30,531 nucleotides of DNA from assembly GCA_964457455.1 (NCBI GenBank), contig CAYWJN010000025.1:1-30531 (forward strand), given 5' to 3'. Of the stretch, positions 22,820 through 30,531 are shown one piece after another; the stretch's first letter is position 1; every line of letters begins with the position of its first letter. Made by a program: the position numbers and the translations under genes. Below the pieces are notes generated by a model. The model ran no database searches. It saw nothing but the letters and a program-made list of their open reading frames with translations, and was not told the DNA's origin. Origin of the DNA: JABMPU01 sp964457455. Lineage in GTDB: Bacteria > Cloacimonadota > Cloacimonadia > Cloacimonadales > TCS61.

Positions 22820-24151
22820 TTATACAACACCGTGATCGATCATTGTATCTGCAACCTTGATAAATCCAGCAATGTTTGCACCTTTCACGTAATTGATGAA
22901 ATCTCCTTCTTTACCATGTTTTACACATTGTTCATGAATGGCGATCATGATATTATGAAGTTTTTCATCAACTTCTTCTCTTGTCCAGCTAAGACGAAGA
23001 CTGTTTTGAGACATTTCCAGACCGCTTGTGGCAACTCCACCTGCATTAGCTGCTTTTCCCGGTCCATAAAGAATTTTATTCTTCAAATAAATTTCAATTG
23101 CTTCCGGTGTTGAGGGCATATTTGCACCTTCACTAACTAAGAAACATCCGTTGTTGATAAGTGTTTGAGCATCGTTAGCATCGATTTCATTTTGTGTTGC
23201 ACTTGGAAGAGCAATATCACATTTTTCTCCCCAAGGTCTCTTACCTTCAACATACTTAACGCTGTATTTTTCAGCATATTCCTTAATTCTACCACGTTTA
23301 ACGTTCTTAAGTTCCATTATATAAGCCAGTTTTTCCGTAGTGATTCCATCCGGATCGTAAATGTATCCACTTGAATCTGAAAGTGTAACAACTTTTCCAC
23401 CAAGCTCTATAACTTTTTCCGTAGCATACTGAGCTACATTCCCGGAACCGGAAACTGTGCAGATCTTACCTTCAAAGGAATCACCTCTTGTTTTAAGCAT
23501 TTCTTCTGCGAAATATACCTGACCATATCCAGTAGCTTCCGGTCGGATTAAGCTTCCACCCCAATTTCTTCCTTTTCCTGTGAGAATGCCAACAAATTCG
23601 TTTTTGATTTTTTTATACATTCCGAACATATAACCGATTTCTCTACCGCCCACACCGATGTCACCTGCTGGAACGTCAGTATTGTATCCGATATGACGGA
23701 AAAGTTCACCCATAAAAGCCTGACAGAAATGCATAACTTCATTGTCGGATTTTCCTTTAGGATCAAAATCAGATCCACCTTTTCCACCACCCATTGGAAG
23801 TGTAGTTAAACTGTTTTTAAATACTTGCTCGAATCCGAGGAATTTAAGAATGCCAAGATTAACAGATGGATGGAAACGAAGACCACCTTTATAGGGACCT
23901 ATAGCGCTATTAAATTCTATACGGAAGCCGCGATTCACCTGTACTTCACCATCATCATCTACCCATGGAACTCTAAAAATAATAACTCTTTCCGGTTCTA
24001 CTATTCTATCTAAAATTTTCGCTTCTACGTATTTCGTATTAGATTGATATACATCCCAGATAGATTCTACAACTTCTTTTACAGCCTGCATAAATTCAGG
24101 TTGACATTTGTTTTTTGCTTCAACCTTCTCTAAAAATTCATTCATTGTCAT
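22820..24151 (-). CDS. gdhA: Glutamate dehydrogenase (hexameric, NADP-type)
   Basis: This enzyme interconverts 2-oxoglutarate plus ammonium and glutamate. The 443 residues match the hexameric 50-kDa class: PYKGGLRFHPSVN (85-97), PMGGGKGGSDFDPKGKS with catalytic lysine K124, VPAGDIGVGGREIGYMFG, a Rossmann segment SGSGNVAQYATEK, and ANAGGVATSGLEMSQN. Overall similarity to GdhA of enteric type suggests NADPH use and a biosynthetic role, which is inference. The ATG is preceded by ggagg at 6 bp. It has its own TTGACA box and a terminator, so it is probably monocistronic. Confidence 0.96.
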   Translation of the reverse strand: MTMNEFLEKVEAKNKCQPEFMQAVKEVVESIWDVYQSNTKYVEAKILDRIVEPERVIIFRVPWVDDDGEVQVNRGFRIEFNSAIGPYKGGLRFHPSVNLGILKFLGFEQVFKNSLTTLPMGGGKGGSDFDPKGKSDNEVMHFCQAFMGELFRHIGYNTDVPAGDIGVGGREIGYMFGMYKKIKNEFVGILTGKGRNWGGSLIRPEATGYGQVYFAEEMLKTRGDSFEGKICTVSGSGNVAQYATEKVIELGGKVVTLSDSSGYIYDPDGITTEKLAYIMELKNVKRGRIKEYAEKYSVKYVEGKRPWGEKCDIALPSATQNEIDANDAQTLINNGCFLVSEGANMPSTPEAIEIYLKNKILYGPGKAANAGGVATSGLEMSQNSLRLSWTREEVDEKLHNIMIAIHEQCVKHGKEGDFINYVKGANIAGFIKVADTMIDHGVV

Positions 24152-24197
24152 AAAAAACCTCCAAATTTTTTCTGAAAAAATTTAAACCCAGATTATT

Positions 24198-24203
24198 TGT
24201 CAA
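24198..24203 (-). promoter_or_regulatory. Probable -35 box of gdhA
   Basis: A perfect TTGACA on the minus strand lies 47 bp upstream of the gdhA ATG. No convincing -10 is seen at 17 bp (T-run only). Confidence 0.4.
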
Positions 24204-24250
24204 GTGCAATAATTTTCAATATATAGTTTATAATATTTTTTATTGTTTTA

Positions 24251-25114
24251 CTATAATAATACTCTGAATGCTTCAGAAGGATTCTCAAAGTCGAATTTAA
24301 TAATCGCCAGATCAGGTTTATGATCAGCAGCAGAAAATAGATGAGTTTTCCCAATTCTTTGCTTCCAATATCCTGTAATGCTGGAAGATTCATGAATGTG
24401 ACCATGCAAAGTAATAAAGGGTTGCTTTTCATCTATAAATCTTTTTATGGCAATGCTTCCTACGTGTACATCAACCGGAGCATGATCTATCATTTGTCCA
24501 TCTAAAGCTGCTCTATCGAGTTTTGTTTGATATGGAGGAGAGTGAAATAAAAAAATCGAATTCGAAAGATCTTTCTCCGCAGTTAATTTCTCAAGATCAT
24601 TTTTTATGGTTGAATATTCTTGTTCATGATCTGAAACAGGATAAGTTCTATAACCTTCAGTGGGTGAAATACAACCAACATCTACGAACCTGGAAACATC
24701 ATATCGTTCCCAGTCTTTTAATAAGAAAGGGCTTGGTGGAATATAAGCATATCCGTATATTTGATACCCCTCATAGCTCACTTTCCGATTGTGAATATAC
24801 TTCCATACTCCAAGATTTTCTGCTTCCATAAAAGAGATTTCCTCTTTTCTTGGATCGTCATTTCCCATTATTAAATACACTTCCGGATAATCATCACCAA
24901 TATCTGCTTTTAAATCCAGAAATTCTTTAACTAAATATTCATCAACAAAATCTTTGGTTTGGATATCTGATAATTCATTAAATGCTGCTATTGAGGGTAA
25001 CAGGTCACCACCCAGGAAAACAATATCAGGTCGTTCTTTTTTTATTTCATTGAATAGTTTTTCGTATCTATCGATTTTTCCGTGAATATCTGAAACGAAG
25101 AAGCATTTAATCAT
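24251..25114 (-). CDS. Calcineurin-like metallophosphoesterase
   Basis: The 287-residue protein has the full two-metal phosphoesterase motif set: DIHG (D9, H11), GGD (D37), GNDD (N85, D86), FHSPPY and GHIH near residue 240. The substrate is unknown. It follows the large PEP-binding gene by 19 bp with no clear SD, and is the last gene of that operon. The link to the neighbour's nucleotidyltransferase domain (adding versus removing a nucleotide or phosphate) is suggestive only. Confidence 0.85.
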   Translation of the reverse strand: MIKCFFVSDIHGKIDRYEKLFNEIKKERPDIVFLGGDLLPSIAAFNELSDIQTKDFVDEYLVKEFLDLKADIGDDYPEVYLIMGNDDPRKEEISFMEAENLGVWKYIHNRKVSYEGYQIYGYAYIPPSPFLLKDWERYDVSRFVDVGCISPTEGYRTYPVSDHEQEYSTIKNDLEKLTAEKDLSNSIFLFHSPPYQTKLDRAALDGQMIDHAPVDVHVGSIAIKRFIDEKQPFITLHGHIHESSSITGYWKQRIGKTHLFSAADHKPDLAIIKFDFENPSEAFRVLL

Positions 25115-25133
25115 TTTGTCGATTGTTTTCCGG

Positions 25134-28100
25134 TTAAGAAATTTCCTTCATTTTCAAAGGACGAGCTGCATTGGTTACAGCACCGATTTTAATTGCATAG
25201 CTTGTTTTATTCTTTATATCTTCATCTGTAATAATATGAACATCAAGCAATCCATCACTTTTAAATCCTGTTTTCTGATAATTTATTTCAGCTAAGCACA
25301 AACTCCATCCTTCCAACCAATTCAAAAGTTCTTTTTTCTGTTTATCAGTTCCCCTGAAATGGATTAATAGATCTATATCGCTAGCCGGACCAGCAGCAGC
25401 ATTTTTGGTGCTTCCAAAAATATAAATTCCTTCAACCCTAAATCTTTCAGAATTCAATTCACCTGCAATATGTTCTGCCATGTTTGTTCTCCATCTCCAA
25501 TGATTCTCTGATTGTGGAGAAGGTAATAGTTCAATTTCTTCTGTAATGTGAACTTCTTCAGTAGGAAAAGAAAGATAAGCCAAAGATTCATTCGAGTCTG
25601 CATTCATTAAAATTTTAAGAATTTTTCCATCTGTCACTTTTCTTATATCGATGACTTTTATTACATCTTCTAATGAAAAAAATTCCGGTAAAAGATTGCT
25701 TAGAATATTTTCAGATTCAGTTAAGAAATTTTCATTAAATACAATGCCTTTATCATCTGGATATAAAGGTAAATACTTAATTGAAGATTCAACCAGATCT
25801 TGGAAGAAATGAGTTCCGAAAGATAAATCCGGAGTATAATTTCCTTTTTTCTTTGCTATCTCTATCAGCATTGCAGTGTTATTAATACCCGAATATGTTA
25901 TATTAACTCCAAGTTTAATATCTCCTCTGCTGCCCCATCTTCCCGGTCCCATTAAAATAAATTTCCTTTTTGGTAATATTTGATTAATATTTTCAACCGC
26001 TTTTCCAACTGATTTCAATTCTTCAATGGTTTCCAGAGAACTATACATATCAGGATCAACATATACAACATGAGAAATATCCTGAAGTTGACCGTTTGAT
26101 ACATATTTTTTTGCATTAAAAATGATATTTTCTTTCGCAATATCTCGTGGTATTTTGGAGGGGATATTATCTTTTGAATAACATTGAGCTCTGCATTGTA
26201 AAAGATAAAAATCCTTTCCATTAGAAGCAAATTCAATATCTACCGGCATGTTGGTCTTTTCTTTAAGAATATCTAATACGCTTTTCATTTTTTTCAAAAA
26301 AGGTGTTCCTGAAATCAATCCGTTAAATGTAACAATCAGATCATCTTCTTTAAAATTAAGATTAAATAAAGGTTTAGATGTAAAACGATTCTCTTCATAA
26401 ACAGATACTATTTTCTCAATTCCCGGGTAACCATTACCAGATTTTATTAATAAATCAGTTATCTCTATTGTTTCAAAAGAATTTTCTTTAAGATTGATAA
26501 CATCGATTTGATGAGGAGAATATCGCAGAATCTCATCAGAAGTAATATTAACTTTCAGACTAGGTTGTCCCGGTGCTGTTAATATTGGATAATCATCGCT
26601 TAATCTATCAACAGATCTAGTACCCAATCCCGGAACCATTCTCACTAACCCATCTTCTCTTTTTATTCTGGGTGACCACCTGAATTCATTATTACTGAAG
26701 GCAACTCCTGCATAAGAAGGCAGGAAGTAATCACCTACTTTTGTTCCTACAACTTCCTGAATTATCAAAGCCATCTCTTCATGGAAATCAAGTAATCCCC
26801 TCTCTTTTCTGTATTCTATCGGATCAGGTCCAAAGGTAGAAGCATAGATTTCTGCAACTGCATCCATCAAAGCATTCAAACGTTCATTTTTGGAACCCTG
26901 ATTTGCTAAAAATAGGCTTTTGTATTTACCGGAGAAAGCTGCTCCTACTCTATCTTCTAATAAACTGGAACTTCTTACAACTATCGGATTTTCTCCAAAA
27001 TCGTCTAAAGCAAGTGATAATCCGTTTATTATATCATTAGGAAAATGAGAATTTTTAAAAATCTGAATGATGTTTCCGTATTCTTCACGGATCTGTTCTA
27101 TTGATTTATACTTCTGTTCAAAAGCTTCCTCGAGATTATTATAATGAAGAAAATGCTGCATAGTATCTGAGGTTATAAACCAAGTTTTGGGGATTTTAAT
27201 GTTCAGTTTTTGATCATCATCTCCTTTTGCGTTTTTTAGAATATTATAGGCAAGAAAAATACCAGCGCTTTTTCCGCCTAATTTTCCATGACTGTTCTGC
27301 GGGAAAATAATGTGTTGCATAATATAATAAAAATCTTTGATATCCACATAATTCTTGGCGATATTAATAAATTCGAGTTGTTCTGTAAAAAGTCTGTAGA
27401 TCAATAGAACATTTATATTTTTGTTAGTATATAAAGATAATTCTGTCTTATCAAGACCAAGCCGACGATAACGACTAATAGCATTCTGAATATCATTGAG
27501 AGAAGATGCCAGGCTTTCAAGTGCCAAAACTAAAAAATCAATTTTATCTTCCTGAATCCATTTTTGAAAGTTGATCAATATATCATCATCACTCAGATAT
27601 TCTGAGGCTATTACAAAAACCTGATCACTTAAATTTGTAATTGATTCGATATTTCTTTTCTTTCTTGGAATATTTAAATCAAAAGTTGAATTTGTTGTTT
27701 TGGTATCTTTTTCTTCTTCAAAGGACAACAGCAAATCTCGAGCTTTATCTATACCTATCCGGCACAAATAGTTCATCATTTTTCTGGAGATTTTCAAAAA
27801 TAAACTGGAATCAGTGGCTTTTATCAGATCAATAATTATTTTCCAATCCTTTTTTTTATGATTTTCAATAGCTTCTTTTGCAGTATCCAGATCCATGACA
27901 GCTTGTTTTAATTTTTTATGATAAATATAGTTACCAACTCTTTCGACAATTGTATTTAATAATTTTTTTTCATCGGGTAAGAATGGATCTTCCTTACATA
28001 ATCCAGTTGCATCAAGATAAAATACTTGAACTTTTCCTACAATTTTCTTTTCTACGATGATCTTGGCACTTTGAAAACATTCTGTTTCCTTAAAATTCTT

Positions 28101-28319
28101 AGACTGAAATACCATGTCTTTATAATTGATTCTTGCCTTACAAATCTTGCTATATTGCCAGCCCGGGGGAATTACTTTAATCAACTTTTTAAAGATGTAT
28201 TCAAGCTCTGCATCATAATTTTTTAGGATCTTTTCAACATTGTATAAACAGTTTAATTCTTTTGCTCTTTCATTGAGATTTTCTATTAATAACTCTAAAT
28301 TCTTACTTTGATTTTTCAT
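25134..28319 (-). CDS. PEP/pyruvate-binding protein with C-terminal nucleotidyltransferase domain
   Basis: This 1061-residue multidomain protein overlaps the previous gene by ATGA. In order: a GAF-like sensor region (about 1-135, ERAKELNCLYNVEKIL start); a helical linker (about 135-330); and a PPDK_N/PEP-synthase-type ATP-grasp domain (about 340-730), with GKLGGKSAG, NPIVVRSSSLLEDRVGAAFSGKY and a close IEFAxxxxxFYLLQCRAQ. Next comes a conserved segment with GPGRWGSRGDIKLGV and SFGTHFFQDLVES (about 790-870). The C-terminus is a minimal nucleotidyltransferase domain (IFGSTKNAAAGPASDIDLLIHF, about 970-990). The phosphohistidine and PEP-binding domains of true PEP synthase are not apparent, so it is probably not a standard one. 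Function unknown; a signal-dependent ATP-driven transfer is speculation. Confidence 0.8.
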   Translation of the reverse strand: MKNQSKNLELLIENLNERAKELNCLYNVEKILKNYDAELEYIFKKLIKVIPPGWQYSKICKARINYKDMVFQSKNFKETECFQSAKIIVEKKIVGKVQVFYLDATGLCKEDPFLPDEKKLLNTIVERVGNYIYHKKLKQAVMDLDTAKEAIENHKKKDWKIIIDLIKATDSSLFLKISRKMMNYLCRIGIDKARDLLLSFEEEKDTKTTNSTFDLNIPRKKRNIESITNLSDQVFVIASEYLSDDDILINFQKWIQEDKIDFLVLALESLASSLNDIQNAISRYRRLGLDKTELSLYTNKNINVLLIYRLFTEQLEFINIAKNYVDIKDFYYIMQHIIFPQNSHGKLGGKSAGIFLAYNILKNAKGDDDQKLNIKIPKTWFITSDTMQHFLHYNNLEEAFEQKYKSIEQIREEYGNIIQIFKNSHFPNDIINGLSLALDDFGENPIVVRSSSLLEDRVGAAFSGKYKSLFLANQGSKNERLNALMDAVAEIYASTFGPDPIEYRKERGLLDFHEEMALIIQEVVGTKVGDYFLPSYAGVAFSNNEFRWSPRIKREDGLVRMVPGLGTRSVDRLSDDYPILTAPGQPSLKVNITSDEILRYSPHQIDVINLKENSFETIEITDLLIKSGNGYPGIEKIVSVYEENRFTSKPLFNLNFKEDDLIVTFNGLISGTPFLKKMKSVLDILKEKTNMPVDIEFASNGKDFYLLQCRAQCYSKDNIPSKIPRDIAKENIIFNAKKYVSNGQLQDISHVVYVDPDMYSSLETIEELKSVGKAVENINQILPKRKFILMGPGRWGSRGDIKLGVNITYSGINNTAMLIEIAKKKGNYTPDLSFGTHFFQDLVESSIKYLPLYPDDKGIVFNENFLTESENILSNLLPEFFSLEDVIKVIDIRKVTDGKILKILMNADSNESLAYLSFPTEEVHITEEIELLPSPQSENHWRWRTNMAEHIAGELNSERFRVEGIYIFGSTKNAAAGPASDIDLLIHFRGTDKQKKELLNWLEGWSLCLAEINYQKTGFKSDGLLDVHIITDEDIKNKTSYAIKIGAVTNAARPLKMKEIS

Positions 28320-28981
28320 TTTAATATAACTCCTGTCCCATTGCGACCATCTACCTTAACTTGCATAGGTGATGATAATTGAACATGCTGCACGAATTTA
28401 GTTTCAGTAATAATTTTCTGCTTTAAAAGCCAGTTCCAGTCGATCTTTATCTTTTGAGTATTCTTGCATGAAAAATAAAAAATACCAAAGCTGGTTATAT
28501 TATGAAAGAAATGCGAACCCTGGCTATAATCCGGATTCATATCTGGTATGCTGGATTCCACGATAACTTTTGCACCGGATATCTGATTCCAGACTACAGG
28601 AATCCCCAACCATGGATCTGAAGATCCCCACCTGCCAAAACCTATTAAAATGTAATTAATATTTTTATCGGTCAGAGAAAAATTTATCTGTTCGATTTCC
28701 TTAGCCATAGCTCTTGTATATTCAGCTCTGAAATCGTTTGGCTTGATAAATACAATGTCTTTGATCGTATCATTTACGCCATTTCCCATAATATGATTGG
28801 AATAAATAAATATTTTCTCCTGCTTGTAATCTTCAATATGAACTTCAACAAATTTATTTGAAACAACCATGGGTCTCACCTGTAAAAAACCAAATCTGGC
28901 GGATTCTATTTTTCCTGGTTCATAAGACATCGCAAATTCAATTTCAACTTCTGTCTGAAATTTTTCTTCTGATGCTTTCAT
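28316..28981 (-). CDS. N-terminally truncated relative of the PEP/pyruvate-binding protein
   Basis: The 221 residues begin at the tail of a PPDK_N-type domain (EVEIEFAMSYEP ... FGFLQVRPM). They continue through the same conserved segment as the downstream gene: ILIGFGRWGSSDPWLGIPV and then PDYSQGSHFFHN. The ATP-grasp body is missing, and an in-frame TAA lies two codons before the ATG, so no longer version exists in this frame. No SD precedes the ATG; the leader is A/T-only, with an 18-bp palindrome at 29006. It overlaps the large gene by ATGA, so both are translated from one message. It could be a remnant or a working partner subunit; the tight coupling favours a working gene. Confidence 0.65.
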   Translation of the reverse strand: MKASEEKFQTEVEIEFAMSYEPGKIESARFGFLQVRPMVVSNKFVEVHIEDYKQEKIFIYSNHIMGNGVNDTIKDIVFIKPNDFRAEYTRAMAKEIEQINFSLTDKNINYILIGFGRWGSSDPWLGIPVVWNQISGAKVIVESSIPDMNPDYSQGSHFFHNITSFGIFYFSCKNTQKIKIDWNWLLKQKIITETKFVQHVQLSSPMQVKVDGRNGTGVILK

Positions 28982-29005
28982 TATTTATTTATTTTTAACA
29001 AAAGA

Positions 29006-29023
29006 TACTTATGTAAGTATCAT
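29006..29023. promoter_or_regulatory. 18-bp palindrome, possible operator
   Basis: A perfect inverted repeat (gatactta-tg-taagtatc) lies about 25 bp upstream of the truncated PEP-binding gene's ATG. Its size and place suit a dimeric repressor site; no such regulator is encoded nearby. Confidence 0.35.
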
Positions 29024-29195
29024 ATTTATAAGAAATTGAAATGTAATATTATTTTCTAAAAGTTATATTTTTTAAATATAAGAAAGCAGGAAATATCTGC
29101 ATAATAAAATTGTAATCTATAAAACCAACTTCTATTAAGAATTTCCTATATAGAAAAATAATCTCACCTAAATCTTATAATTCATTTCATATTTC

Positions 29196-29201
29196 TTGAC
29201 A
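29196..29201 (+). promoter_or_regulatory. Probable -35 box of metG
   Basis: A perfect TTGACA on the plus strand lies 70 bp upstream of the metG start. attaat, 18 bp downstream, matches the -10 consensus at four positions. Confidence 0.45.
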
Positions 29202-29265
29202 CTAAATCCCAACAATTGAATTAATAAATCAGTTGTTTTAAGGTGAAAATACAAGGAGAAAGAAT

Positions 29266-30531
29266 TTGGAAAAGATTTTAGTTACAAGTGCATTAACTTA
29301 TGCAAACGGTCCTCTTCATATTGGGCATGTGGCAGGTTCATATTTGAATGCGGATATTTTTGTCAGATACAATAAACTTCTGGGAAATGATGTTATTTAC
29401 ATCGGAGGAACAGATGATTATGGAACTCCTATTTCTATAAAAGCTGAAGAAGAAGGAGTTGAGCCAAGAGTTATTGCTGAACGTTATAATAAAAGTATGA
29501 AAAAAGATCTGGCAGGTTTAAATATTCAATTAGATAATTTTTCCGGTACGTCCAGACAAAGACATATAAAAGTATCTCAGGACTTCTTCACAAATCTGCT
29601 GAAAGCTGGATATGTAACAAAAAAGACGTTAAACCAGTTTTATGATGAAAAACACAAACGCTTCCTGGCAGATCGATATATTGAAGGAATATGTCCACAT
29701 TGTAAATCGGAAGGTGCACGTGGTGACCAATGTGACAAATGCGGGAAACTTATAGATGCTATGAGCTTGATCGAGCCGAGAAGCAAAATATCAGGTGAAA
29801 AGCCTGTTATAAAAGAAACAACACACTGGTACATTAATCTCCCAAAATTTGAAAACCAGCTTAGAGAATGGCTTGAAACTAAAAGATATTGGAAAGATAA
29901 TGTGCTCAACTTCATTATGAGCTGGCTGAATGAGGGACTTATCGAGCGAGCGATTACACGCGATCTTGATTGGGGAATACCGATACCTTTGGAAAATACT
30001 AAAGGGAAAGTTCTCTACGTATGGTTTGATGCTCCAATCGGTTACATTTCATCAACAATGGAATGGGCAGAAAGAAAAGGACAACCGGATCTTTGGAAAA
30101 AATATTGGTTGGATCCAGAGACAAAACTGATTCATTTCCTGGGAAAAGATAATATTCCTTTTCACACAATAATCTGGCCTGCTGTACTTTCCAAACAGAA
30201 AGAGCCATTTATTCTTCCGTATGATGTTCCAGCCAATGAGTTTCTAAATCTTGAAGGACAGAAGATGTCCACGAGCAGGAACTGGACAGTTTGGGTTGAG
30301 GACTATCTGAAATATTTTGATGGTGAACTTTTGCGTTATGTTCTTGCTGCAAATGCACCGGAAACCAAAGACAGCGATTTTACCTGGAAAGATTTTCAGA
30401 ATAAGATAAACAATGATTTGAACAATGTTCTGGGAAATCTGGCGAACAGGACTTTCATTTTTGCTCAAAAGTATTTTGATGGAAAGATAAGCAAACCTGA
30501 AAAACTGTCTGAATTATCTGATAAAATATTG
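29266..30531 (+). CDS. metG: Methionyl-tRNA synthetase (3' end beyond window)
   Basis: This class Ia enzyme charges initiator and elongator tRNA-Met. The frame is open from 29266 to the window edge (422 codons). It shows TSALTYANGPLHIGH (HIGH 18-21), a zinc knuckle with C143, C146, C156 and C159, the WFDAPIGY motif, FLGKDNIPFHTIIWPA, and KMSTS (333-337) as the KMSKS variant. The start is TTG: a strong aaggag lies 7 bp upstream, and the family's N-terminus (EKILVTSALTYANG) begins at the next codon, with no ATG nearby. The TTG start may keep translation modest. The C-terminal tRNA-binding part is outside the window. Confidence 0.95.
   Translation, partial: MEKILVTSALTYANGPLHIGHVAGSYLNADIFVRYNKLLGNDVIYIGGTDDYGTPISIKAEEEGVEPRVIAERYNKSMKKDLAGLNIQLDNFSGTSRQRHIKVSQDFFTNLLKAGYVTKKTLNQFYDEKHKRFLADRYIEGICPHCKSEGARGDQCDKCGKLIDAMSLIEPRSKISGEKPVIKETTHWYINLPKFENQLREWLETKRYWKDNVLNFIMSWLNEGLIERAITRDLDWGIPIPLENTKGKVLYVWFDAPIGYISSTMEWAERKGQPDLWKKYWLDPETKLIHFLGKDNIPFHTIIWPAVLSKQKEPFILPYDVPANEFLNLEGQKMSTSRNWTVWVEDYLKYFDGELLRYVLAANAPETKDSDFTWKDFQNKINNDLNNVLGNLANRTFIFAQKYFDGKISKPEKLSELSDKIL

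Larger units (their letters stand above)
28982..29265. other. Divergent intergenic region before metG
   Basis: This 284-bp, very AT-rich spacer holds the divergent promoters of the PEP-binding operon and metG. It contains the 18-bp palindrome at 29006-29023 and a TTGACA at 29196-29201. No other gene or repeat was recognised. Confidence 0.5.

Noticed and set aside
24193..24432. 79-codon minus-strand frame between gdhA and the phosphoesterase
   Set aside because: Overlaps the end of the phosphoesterase in another frame and covers the gdhA promoter.
25134..28319. Standard phosphoenolpyruvate synthase (ppsA)
   Set aside because: The phosphohistidine and PEP-binding domains are not apparent; instead it has a GAF-like front and a nucleotidyltransferase end.

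Overview
The window is 30.5 kb of AT-rich bacterial DNA carrying about 20 genes. They are mostly housekeeping genes, with one restriction-modification island. No rRNA, tRNA or CRISPR array was recognised. Gene content, Shine-Dalgarno (SD) usage, the long two-part alanine racemase and the PEP/pyruvate-binding gene pair suggest a member of the FCB superphylum, possibly Cloacimonadota. That placement is inference from general familiarity, not from a marker-gene tree.

Layout, left to right. leuS (minus) is followed by a small two-helix membrane protein (plus). A type III restriction-modification operon (minus) is transcribed mod, then a DUF1016/YhcG-type PD-(D/E)xK nuclease, then res; its mod gene is broken by a one-base frameshift. 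Next come a long alanine racemase with a ~280-residue extra C-terminal region (minus) and a PIN-PhoH ATPase (minus). A long plus-strand run follows: nusB, a family 2 glycosyltransferase, a radical SAM/SPASM protein, a membrane-anchored PQQ-like protein, a zinc-ribbon NUDIX protein, a GxxExxY protein, valS, a DUF1232 protein, rdgB and a phosphomannomutase/phosphoglucomutase. Then on the minus strand lie gdhA and a separate three-gene operon: an N-terminally truncated PEP-binding relative, a 1061-residue PEP/pyruvate-binding protein ending in a nucleotidyltransferase domain, and a metallophosphoesterase. The window ends inside metG (plus), which starts at TTG.

The most striking signal is a set of short interspersed repeats. 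One type is built from ~10-bp units, each carrying a GTG/GCG-like core and usually ending in GTGGC or GTGGCTAA. It lies between genes, directly ahead of the ribosome-binding sites of valS, rdgB and the mutase gene. It supplies stop codons or C-terminal residues to neighbouring genes, and nine units sit in-frame inside leuS. Two outward-facing arrays flank the small GxxExxY gene, giving a unit of about 516 bp that looks like a mobile element. Other hairpin-rich repeats are inserted in-frame in alr (two units) and mod (one unit), and a palindromic duplication lies in the DUF1016 gene. In-frame colonisation of essential genes by repeats resembles the Rickettsia palindromic elements and is the best candidate here for an under-described system.

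Read together, the genes serve translation (leuS, valS, metG), RNA and nucleotide quality control (nusB, phoH, rdgB, NUDIX), envelope and sugar metabolism (alr, mutase, glycosyltransferase/radical SAM cluster), nitrogen metabolism (gdhA) and DNA defence (type III system with DUF1016 nuclease).
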